Positions 53,869-61,424 of a stretch of 64,000 nucleotides of DNA are shown one piece after another; positions within the stretch are counted from its first letter, which is position 1; each line of letters starts with the position of its first letter. The position numbers were made by a program, and so were the translations under genes. The notes beneath the pieces are model-generated. The model had not been told where the DNA came from. It made no database searches and was given only the letters and a program-made list of their open reading frames with translations. This DNA comes from Weissella oryzae SG25. Lineage in GTDB: Bacteria > Bacillota > Bacilli > Lactobacillales > Lactobacillaceae. The stretch covers positions 62,001-126,000 of the forward strand of contig NZ_DF820488.1 in the NCBI RefSeq assembly GCF_000691805.2. The letters are read 5' to 3'.

Positions 53869-55968
53869 TCAGGCGGTAATTGCCAATACTTGTTGAACCC
53901 GCTGTAACTGTAAGGTTTGCGCCTGATTTATTTCATCGTACAAGACTGCCGCCATTGCTGGTGAAATATACCCACTGTTAATACCCCGTTGAATAAAATT
54001 ATATTCTTGCTGAAAGGCTTGAATATAATAGTTACTGTCAACGTAAACAGTATTTTTGCTATAATCATGGCGAATTTGCATTGAATACTTATTAATTGCT
54101 TGCCGTACAAAATTAATATGATCATTATCGCTTAGTTTATTCACTAAGCGTGCTCTCAACACATCATCAATGTATAAATCAGAGGCATTTATAACTTCCG
54201 TGTTAAGTTCCAGTAAGGCATCACGAATATCACGTCGCTTGGCTAAGACTTCGACCGATTGGTTTGCTAACCAAGCTTTACGCGCTGATTTACGTTGGTG
54301 CGGTGTTATCTGACCGTTCTGAATATGCCACATTGCGTGCTTATATTCATGATGCAGCTTCTCACCGTACTTATGCATTGCAAAACTAAGGTATTTAATC
54401 AAATGAACTTTCCGATTTGAAAAGCCAATTTCATAGCAATCAAGGACCTTTTCATAGATATTAACAACTTCGGCGCTATACTTTTGACTAATCGAAGGCC
54501 CGTGAATATATGTCAACATAAAGTCTTTTGTTTCGTATAATAGCCGTTGATAAGCTCTAAAATCCTCAACTTGATTAATATGATTACCCTTTTGCGATTG
54601 TAATTGCTCCGTTAAGGCATCCCTTACATCGTGCTCACTAATCAAATCACGGATTTGCAAAGTTGCAAAATCAACCATTTTATTTCGAATGTGATTAATA
54701 TCAGCTAAGGAATAAGTAGTTTCCTTTGCAGGCAAAATTATTGGCAACACCACGGCACTAACTAACATACTAATTAAAATAACTAGTGTTGCGATAATAA
54801 TTAGTTCCTCACGGAAAGGAAAACTATGACCAGCGATTTCACTTGGTAAAGAAAAAGCCATTGCCAAAGTTACGGTACCATGTACCCCACTAATTGCAAA
54901 AATACTTGCAAAAAAACGATGCTGTTTTGCATCATGTGCCCCCAAGAGATTATCATTGGTACTTCTCGACTGACGTACCGACCACAAAAAGCGGACAGAC
55001 AACATCGCTAGATAAATTAATAAACTCACGCCAACAATTTGTATAATCTTAGCTGTTCCGATAATCTGCATTGCCTTCCAAACAGCTGGTAATGATACCC
55101 CCAAAATTAAAAATACGATACTATTTAAGACATTTGAAATTGTCTCCCAAATTGTTGTCGAAGTTAATTGTACTCGGGTTGACGTTAGCCTTAACCGACT
55201 GGTTTCCCAATTATGAACAATGCCCGTGGCAACAACGGCAATAATTCCAGACACGCCAAGTCTTTCCGCCAGTAGGTAGACAATGAATGGTGTTAAAAGA
55301 CTAATCGGAATAACCGTTGTTTCAGGATTTTTTGTTCGTAGATTCAAATTAACGCGGAGTGAGACAATCAAAAAGCCGGCAATAATACCAACTAAAACTC
55401 CACCTGCCGCAACAAAAAGAAAATGTACTAATCCATCAAGCAGAGAGAACCGTCCCTTTGATAGAACAGCTAATGCTAAGTCCAGAATGACTAATCCGGT
55501 TGCATCATTAAATAATGATTCTAACTCCAAAGCTTCACCAACAGTACCTGGCATATCAGTATTACCAGTTAAAGATTTTACCGCTACCGCATCGGTTGGT
55601 GTTACAATCGCTGCTAACGCAATGGCAAGCGGTAGAGTCCAACCAGTTTCAAAAATATTAGTCAATAAGCCGAAAATTAAAGTACTAACTAAAGCTAGGA
55701 TAACCGATAGCAAGAATATCACGCTAAAGCGTTGTTTAATTTTTGTAAAAGACTGTTTTTGACCATCAATAAACATAATTGGCGCAATAATTACTAAAAG
55801 AAAAAACTCTGGCTGCAACTCAAAATTTTTAAAGAAGGGTGTTAATGAAAGCATTACCCCAATCGTAATTAGAATAAACGCCTCTGGAATTTTTGGCAAA
55901 AACTGCTTAATAATATTGGTTAAGATTATACCAACTAATAGCAGTGCCACTGTATAAAATGTTTGCAA
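53869..55968 (-). CDS. Na+/H+ antiporter, CPA1 (NhaP-like) family
   Basis: 699 residues: about twelve spans in the first 410 residues and a long soluble tail of nearly 290. The ion site is ALELESLFNDATGLVI, where the Asn-Asp pair is the CPA1 signature. Upstream is AAIVTPTDAVAVKSL with its Thr-Asp. It exchanges Na+ or K+ for protons for pH and salt homeostasis. The start appears to be a TTG at 55968 with GGGGGAG only four bases upstream, which would give low translation. A GTG six codons later is possible. Confidence 0.92.
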   Translation of the reverse strand: MQTFYTVALLLVGIILTNIIKQFLPKIPEAFILITIGVMLSLTPFFKNFELQPEFFLLVIIAPIMFIDGQKQSFTKIKQRFSVIFLLSVILALVSTLIFGLLTNIFETGWTLPLAIALAAIVTPTDAVAVKSLTGNTDMPGTVGEALELESLFNDATGLVILDLALAVLSKGRFSLLDGLVHFLFVAAGGVLVGIIAGFLIVSLRVNLNLRTKNPETTVIPISLLTPFIVYLLAERLGVSGIIAVVATGIVHNWETSRLRLTSTRVQLTSTTIWETISNVLNSIVFLILGVSLPAVWKAMQIIGTAKIIQIVGVSLLIYLAMLSVRFLWSVRQSRSTNDNLLGAHDAKQHRFFASIFAISGVHGTVTLAMAFSLPSEIAGHSFPFREELIIIATLVILISMLVSAVVLPIILPAKETTYSLADINHIRNKMVDFATLQIRDLISEHDVRDALTEQLQSQKGNHINQVEDFRAYQRLLYETKDFMLTYIHGPSISQKYSAEVVNIYEKVLDCYEIGFSNRKVHLIKYLSFAMHKYGEKLHHEYKHAMWHIQNGQITPHQRKSARKAWLANQSVEVLAKRRDIRDALLELNTEVINASDLYIDDVLRARLVNKLSDNDHINFVRQAINKYSMQIRHDYSKNTVYVDSNYYIQAFQQEYNFIQRGINSGYISPAMAAVLYDEINQAQTLQLQRVQQVLAITA

Positions 55969-56228
55969 TTTTCTCCCCCATTTCTCTGAAATTATACTTG
56001 TAAAATTTAATAATAATAATAATTTATGTAGGATTCAGTTAGCTAAAAAAAGAATTACACTCAGTATTTTACATTAGATGCCTTTGATATATATTATAAT
56101 TCTAAGAAATAATCATATTTTAGCCTATGACATTGTAACAAATAATATGTCTTTGGCAAACACTTTTTTTGATTTTCTGTTTCGGCTTTAATCAATAAAA
56201 CCTATGTTATTTTTACTCAGCATAGCAA

Positions 56229-56262
56229 TAAAAAAACCAAGAATGAATTAACTCATTCTTGG
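56229..56262 (-). terminator. terminator of the NADH oxidase gene
   Basis: CCAAGAATGA-GTTAAT-TCATTCTTGG then TTTTTTT on the minus strand. 55969-56228 holds no gene. Confidence 0.8.
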
Positions 56263-56278
56263 CCAAATATTTAATTAT

Positions 56279-57649
56279 TTACTTTGTAAAGGGTGCATAA
56301 CCAAGCGCTTTTTGAGCAGCCAAATTTAAGCTACTCCACTGTCGATCGAAGCCAGGTTGGAAGAAAAAGTCAGCCTCAGCTAAGTCTTCCAATGTCAACC
56401 TTTGCATAATTGCAAGTGCAAGCGTATTACCATGCGGTGTAATGTCATGATTTTTCGCCATAACTGCCCCACCTAGAATTACGTGGGTCAGCGGATCGAA
56501 GGCTAAACGAATGATAACATCACCATTACCCGCTTCAGCAGGTACGAAAGCTGGTTGTCGCGTATCGGTATAAGTAATTGATTCAATCGCTACATTTGCC
56601 CGTTTAGCAGTTGCTTCATTCAAGCCGGCTGTAGCAAAAGAATAGCCGAAGATTTCCAAGGCTGATGAACCAACAATTCCCCTGAAGGGACGAATATTAT
56701 TAGAAAAGATCGTCTGTGCAACATATTGCGCTTCACGCCGTGCAGTTGTTGCTAAAGCAACGGGTAGCGGCTTCTTTGCAGGGATATTATATGGTAGGAT
56801 TGCATCCCCAATTGCAAAAATATCTGCTTGATTTGTTCGCAAATACTTATCCGTTTTAATCCAGCCACGCTCATCTAGAGCAACCACATCACTTAACCAA
56901 GCCGTATTAGGCTTTACACCAACACCTTCGATTACCAAGTCTGCTGGATAACTGCCCTGGTCGGTCTTAACTGCTGAGACATTTTGCCCATCATCAGAGC
57001 GATATTCAACTAATTGCTCACCAACTGCCACGGTCACATTATTTGCAATCAATTCCTTAGTGATTAATTCCGTCATATCAGCATCAAGGTATGAAGCTAA
57101 GACACGGTCCTGCAAATCAAGCACGGTTACATGCTTACCAGCTTTAGCAAAGGCCTCAATTGCTTCAATTCCAATGTATCCGGCACCAACGACGACGACA
57201 TCTTTAACAGTTGGGTCCTCTAGTTTCTTTTTAAGCGCTAATGCCCAATCATGACCGCGCATTAGATAAATATTATTTAGCTGCTTACCTGGTAAATTCA
57301 ATTGAACCGGTGAGACACCGACACTCAAAATCAATTTATCATAATCATCAACTTGTTTATTACCATCATGGTCAGTAAAGGTTAATTGATGCTGATCCGC
57401 ATCAATTGCTGTGACTTCACTATTTGCTAGGACCTTACCACCTAATTTTTCAAGGTCTGCGGCTTTAAAATTCCGAACGGTTGTATCGTCTTCAACCTTA
57501 TTCATCAAATAGAGCTGCATTCCACAAGACATAAAGGAAATAAAATCACTAGCTTCATAAATTGTTACTTCCACATCTTTATTCTGTGTCAAAAGTTCCA
57601 AAGCTGCCTCATGACCACCATGTGACGCACCAATAATTGCAATTCTCAT
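56279..57649 (-). CDS. nox: FAD-dependent NADH oxidase / CoA-disulfide reductase family
   Basis: 456 residues. FAD is bound at IAIIGASHGGHEAA, NADH at VVVGAGYIGIEAIEAF. Cys42 (FMSCGMQLY) is the single redox cysteine used by NADH oxidases and NADH peroxidases. TNQADIFAIGDAI is the second FAD motif. By residue pattern it could be a water-forming NADH oxidase or a NADH peroxidase; I prefer oxidase. It reoxidises NADH and removes oxygen in the cytoplasm. GAGGGGGAGA precedes the ATG. A C-terminal dimerisation domain is complete. Confidence 0.92.
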   Translation of the reverse strand: MRIAIIGASHGGHEAALELLTQNKDVEVTIYEASDFISFMSCGMQLYLMNKVEDDTTVRNFKAADLEKLGGKVLANSEVTAIDADQHQLTFTDHDGNKQVDDYDKLILSVGVSPVQLNLPGKQLNNIYLMRGHDWALALKKKLEDPTVKDVVVVGAGYIGIEAIEAFAKAGKHVTVLDLQDRVLASYLDADMTELITKELIANNVTVAVGEQLVEYRSDDGQNVSAVKTDQGSYPADLVIEGVGVKPNTAWLSDVVALDERGWIKTDKYLRTNQADIFAIGDAILPYNIPAKKPLPVALATTARREAQYVAQTIFSNNIRPFRGIVGSSALEIFGYSFATAGLNEATAKRANVAIESITYTDTRQPAFVPAEAGNGDVIIRLAFDPLTHVILGGAVMAKNHDITPHGNTLALAIMQRLTLEDLAEADFFFQPGFDRQWSSLNLAAQKALGYAPFTK

Positions 57650-57810
57650 ATTCTCTCCCCCTCTTGAAGATGTTTAAAATAAGTAAACCACTTACCAGTA
57701 TCGATGGATTCACACATAATAGCGGAGCACCCCTCCATACAAATTAATTGTAAGTCTTGAAGAAGTAAAATACAATTGCACCCCTTTGGCTGAGCAACTA
57801 ACTACTTAAC

Positions 57811-59193
57811 TTATTTTTCAATCTGCTGAGTGTTACCAACTGTATTTTTCTTTATACCAAGCCCGGTCCAAGCGGAAATTAAAGAGAACACAGGTGATAG
57901 CAATGAAAAAAATACAAATGGTGCAAAATTAGTTACTGGAACGCCTAGAGTCTGTGCAGCAAAGCTACCAGCCACCCCCCAAGGAACTAGATAATTAATT
58001 ACCGTCCCACCATCTTCAATCACACGGCTAAGACTTAAACGTGAAAGGCCCTTTTTATCAAAACTAGTTTTCCACAACTGGCCTGGGAGAATGGTTGCTA
58101 AAAATTGTTCACCAATCATAAAATTAGCGCCAATACCAGTTAATAGAGTTCCCATTACAAGCCCGCTAACGGTTTTTATCCGCTTAATTACTGGTTCCAT
58201 AACCACTTGCATAATTTTTTGTTCAGTCAACAATCCGCCCAACGCTAATGCAAACATAATAATTATAACTGTCGGCATCATTGACATCATTCCACCCCGA
58301 TTCAACAAGTTACTCAATAATTCATTTTGTTCAGGCGTTTTGAAGCCATTGATTAATGTTTCGCTCAAATTTTGTAAATTATTATGCGTTAAAAATAAAA
58401 CACTTGATACCGCAACATTAACAAGCAAAGTTGGAATTGCTGGGATTTTTAACCAAATCATCCCAACTAATAAACTCAGGGGTAAAACTGCCCACCAAGT
58501 TGGTGATAAAAGATTGCTTAAGCCTTCTAAATCAGCTACCGACCCATGATGATTGCCTAGACCGATAATCGTGAAAATAAGCAACGAACTAACCAAGGCT
58601 GGTAAAGTCGTCCACATCAAATTTTTAATATGGTCAAATAAATCAACCTCAGCAATTGATGCCGCTAAGCTAGTTGATTCTGATAATGGTGAATTTTTAT
58701 CTCCAAAAATTGCCCCAGATAAAATTGCCCCAGCAACTAGCGCCGGGTTAAAACCAAGTGCAGTGCCAACCCCCATTAAGGCCACACCAACAGTCGCTAA
58801 GGTAGTAAAAGCCGAACCAATCATTGACCCCACCATTGCCGCAATGATTAAAGCCGTTGGTAAAAACCAGTTTACATTGGCGATTTTAAAGCCTAACCAG
58901 AGCATGGTTGGAATTACATTCACAGCCATCCATAGAGCAATTAACATACCAATCAGCAAAAATAAAAATAATGGTCCTAGGGCTGTTGAAATTCCTGCTA
59001 AAATTTGTTCTTGTATCTGTGACCAACTAGTCCGATTAATTTTAGCAAAGGCGGTCATTATAACCAGGCTAAGTAACAAGGGGACGACTGGGCTAAGCTT
59101 AAAGCCAATAATTCCAAAGCCAAAAACACTGACTAGTAGCACCACTAAAATCAATGCCTGGATAAAGCTTGGTGTCTTCACGTTATCTGTCAT
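57811..59193 (-). CDS. NhaC-family transporter under T-box control, probable tyrosine transporter
   Basis: 460 residues with eleven or twelve spans. MVGSMIGSAFTTLATVGVAL and ILSGAIFGDKNSPLSESTS are NhaC motifs. NhaC proteins are Na+/H+ antiporters by name, but in Firmicutes several of them follow tyrosine T-boxes (YheL-type) and are predicted to carry tyrosine or other amino acids. The T-box at 59335-59580 with a UAC specifier argues for tyrosine uptake here. AGGAG lies before the ATG. The gene is alone in its unit. Confidence 0.85.
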   Translation of the reverse strand: MTDNVKTPSFIQALILVVLLVSVFGFGIIGFKLSPVVPLLLSLVIMTAFAKINRTSWSQIQEQILAGISTALGPLFLFLLIGMLIALWMAVNVIPTMLWLGFKIANVNWFLPTALIIAAMVGSMIGSAFTTLATVGVALMGVGTALGFNPALVAGAILSGAIFGDKNSPLSESTSLAASIAEVDLFDHIKNLMWTTLPALVSSLLIFTIIGLGNHHGSVADLEGLSNLLSPTWWAVLPLSLLVGMIWLKIPAIPTLLVNVAVSSVLFLTHNNLQNLSETLINGFKTPEQNELLSNLLNRGGMMSMMPTVIIIMFALALGGLLTEQKIMQVVMEPVIKRIKTVSGLVMGTLLTGIGANFMIGEQFLATILPGQLWKTSFDKKGLSRLSLSRVIEDGGTVINYLVPWGVAGSFAAQTLGVPVTNFAPFVFFSLLSPVFSLISAWTGLGIKKNTVGNTQQIEK

Positions 59194-59334
59194 ATTTTTC
59201 TCCTAAATATTAATACTGGTGTCATAGTGCTAGTCCAGTATCAATATCGGCTAAGCCCCCCAAAGGAAGTTTTAATTTTGATCTTTGATAAACCCATTTT
59301 GCTTCCTCCTCGTAAACTTGTTTGCCTGTTTATT

Positions 59335-59580
59335 CCATAAAAAAATCCCAGCAGCGTTAATAAACACTGCTGGGACGAATTAAAATCCGCGGTACCACCC
59401 ACAATTATTCCTAATAACTAGGAACCACTCAATTAATTTATTTTATCTATCGCTTATATCTCTTAGTAGTTCGTTTTTACTAGTCTGCGCTATTCACAGC
59501 AACCATAGCTTCTCTTACATATAACTAGTAAATCTATTGTTAGCTATGTTACTTGCCTTGAAAACAAAAGTCAATCACCT
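59335..59580 (-). promoter_or_regulatory. T-box leader (tyrosine specifier likely)
   Basis: The T-box core GGTGGTACCGCG lies at 59388-59399 (minus strand), followed by the terminator hairpin CCCAGCAGTG / CGCTGCTGGG with a T-run at 59335-59375. Upstream, stem I shows AGAGAAGC, GGTTGCTGTGAA and the specifier-loop sequence GAACTACTAAGAG, where UAC (Tyr) sits in the usual position. Uncharged tRNA-Tyr would stop termination and switch on the NhaC-like gene. Confidence 0.9.
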
Positions 59581-59664
59581 AAATTCAGGTTGTTTATAAG
59601 TTATTTTTATCACAAATTTCAAACACTCAATTTTATTTAGGCAAATTGCTAAATACTTGGTAAA

Positions 59665-59687
59665 CTTATTTAGACTATCTAAATAAG
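59665..59687. promoter_or_regulatory. perfect inverted repeat upstream of the TMEM175-like gene
   Basis: CTTATTTAGA-CTA-TCTAAATAAG, 10-bp arms, ending 14 bp before the ATG, so it overlaps the transcription start region. A repressor site is likely; the protein is not known. Confidence 0.6.
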
Positions 59688-59701
59688 AAAGAGGCAATTC
59701 A

Positions 59702-60256
59702 ATGGGGAAAGCAAGATTTGAAGCTTTTACTGACGCAGTGTTAGCAATTATTTTAACAATTTTAGTTTTAGAGCTTCATTTAAATCAGAATGATCATTCA
59801 GTTAAGGCAATTATCACTATTTTACCGGAGTTTTTAGCCTATGCGGTTTCTTTTATCGTCATTTCGGTTATGTGGGTTAATCATCATTATCTCTTTTTAA
59901 AGGTTAAAACTATTAATCATCAGATTATTTTCACAAACATCGGGTTACTTTTTATTGCCAGCCTCTTGCCAGTTACCACTGCTTGGATTGGTTCTGATAT
60001 CAATGCCCGCGTACCGGCCCTCCTATATGCCATCAATGTTATCTTATACAACCTTGCCTTTTCCGCTTTACGTAATGAGATAATTAAAGTGCAAACGTCT
60101 GCGTCACATAAAATGACCCTTGAAATTGTCTCAGCTTGTATCAACGGAGCTGCGCTCATTCTGGTTTTCTTCTGGCCACCTTTTGTCTTCATCAGTCTCC
60201 TACTTGATGTTTTACTTTGGGGCATTCAGCCAATTAGGGCTATGAAACACGTTTAA
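59702..60256 (+). CDS. TMEM175-family (DUF1211) potassium channel-like protein
   Basis: 184 residues with six spans. The first carries RFEAFTDAVLAIILTILVLEL, the RxxxF[ST]D signature of TMEM175 proteins. Bacterial members form tetrameric potassium-selective leak channels. GAGGCAA precedes the ATG. A dyad operator at 59665-59687 overlaps the promoter region. It stands alone with its own terminator. Confidence 0.88.
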   Translation: MGKARFEAFTDAVLAIILTILVLELHLNQNDHSVKAIITILPEFLAYAVSFIVISVMWVNHHYLFLKVKTINHQIIFTNIGLLFIASLLPVTTAWIGSDINARVPALLYAINVILYNLAFSALRNEIIKVQTSASHKMTLEIVSACINGAALILVFFWPPFVFISLLLDVLLWGIQPIRAMKHV

Positions 60257-60269
60257 TCTGCTTATAAGT

Positions 60270-60306
60270 ATAAAGCCCGAACGTTAAAATAACTTTCGGG
60301 CTTTCT
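60270..60306. terminator. terminator after TMEM175-like gene
   Basis: AAAGCCCGAA / TTCGGGCTTT, between two convergent genes. Confidence 0.8.
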
Positions 60307-60340
60307 TATATCCTAAATTTTAAAAAGATTGGGTAAATAC

Positions 60341-61285
60341 CTATATTTCGACAATAATTTTTCCATTCGCTTGTCCACTATCTAATAATTCATGTGCGGC
60401 AACAATTTCTGTAAAGGGGAACACAGCACCGATTGGGAAGTGCAAGTCATTATCCGCAATTAATTTCACTAGTTCCTCTAACCAGGTACGATTAACCAGT
60501 GTCGATTGGAAATTAGTCAAATAAGAGCCCATTGGAATCATAAAGGCTGAAAAATCTTTCATTGACCATTCATCAGCCAATTCACCGGTAACTGTAATGT
60601 AACCGCCCAAACTTTTTAGATGGCCTAATGAGTCGACTAAAGATTTTGAACCTACAAAATCAATAATTGCATCATAGTGGTCACTAGTTTGCAACAGTCC
60701 ATCTTGGTCTAAGATTGCTTCGTCTGCCCCTTCGGCCTGCAAAAAGGCTAATTTTTCAAACCTGCGGGTTGAGGAAGCAACCCGCACGTGCAAAGCCTTC
60801 AAAATTTTAAGAGCTGCTAACCCCACGCTACTCGTACCACCCCGTATTAAAACATGTTGCCCGGCTTTAATCTTACTTAATTTAATTGAACCATAGGCCG
60901 TATAACCACTTTCTGGAATTGTCGCCAGTTGTGTCCAGGGTAAATCAATCTCTAGCGGATAAATTTGTTCATTAGGGATTAGCCCGTATTCAGCGTAGCT
61001 GCCATCAAATTGCCGACCCATTTCACCCATGAGAGTCATAACTTTCATCGCAACCGGCAAAGCTTCACTGGTTGAATCAGCGATTACGCCAACCGCTTCA
61101 ATCCCAATCACACGGGGAAACTTCACCGCGGGCGAGCCACCAGCTCTGGTGATTGATTCAGCATGGTTTAAACCAAAAGCTTTAAATTTAATTAGTGACC
61201 AGCCAGCCTTTACCACAGGTAAAGGCCTTTCTTCATAGGTTAGCTTACTTGGACCACCAGCTTCTTTTACAACAATTGCTTGCAT
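60341..61285 (-). CDS. zinc-free medium-chain dehydrogenase, quinone oxidoreductase-like
   Basis: 314 residues of the MDR superfamily. The NADPH loop is LIRGGTSSVGLAALKI and the conserved N-terminal part includes FGLNHAESITRAGG and FPRVIGIEAVGVI. The zinc-binding cysteines of alcohol dehydrogenases are missing, so it is of the quinone reductase/enoyl reductase class. It would reduce quinones or unsaturated carbonyls with NADPH. I start it at the ATG at 61285 (GGTGG upstream). Single-gene unit. Confidence 0.9.
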   Translation of the reverse strand: MQAIVVKEAGGPSKLTYEERPLPVVKAGWSLIKFKAFGLNHAESITRAGGSPAVKFPRVIGIEAVGVIADSTSEALPVAMKVMTLMGEMGRQFDGSYAEYGLIPNEQIYPLEIDLPWTQLATIPESGYTAYGSIKLSKIKAGQHVLIRGGTSSVGLAALKILKALHVRVASSTRRFEKLAFLQAEGADEAILDQDGLLQTSDHYDAIIDFVGSKSLVDSLGHLKSLGGYITVTGELADEWSMKDFSAFMIPMGSYLTNFQSTLVNRTWLEELVKLIADNDLHFPIGAVFPFTEIVAAHELLDSGQANGKIIVEI

Positions 61286-61372
61286 CACTACCACCACTTT
61301 CTTTTTTAATCATCTAATTATATCTTTTAAGCTAATTTTATCAGGGTTAGCCTAAAGCATTAATAACTAATC

Positions 61373-61414
61373 ACAAAAAAATCCAGCTGTGACAAGTCAT
61401 CAACTGGATTTTAA
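61373..61414 (-). terminator. terminator of the repeat adhesin gene
   Basis: AAAATCCAGTTGA / TCACAGCTGGATTTTTTT on the minus strand, after the out-of-frame end of the adhesin gene. Confidence 0.7.
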
Positions 61415-61424
61415 TTCTCAAAAC

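Noticed and set aside
55283-55762. Plus-strand open frame of 159 codons
   Set aside because: Antisense to the conserved ion-binding part of the CPA1 antiporter; no start signals.
58553-59206. Plus-strand open frame of 217 codons
   Set aside because: It is antisense to the NhaC-type gene, has no ribosome binding site and its low-complexity Lys/Ala/Pro composition is that of a shadow frame.
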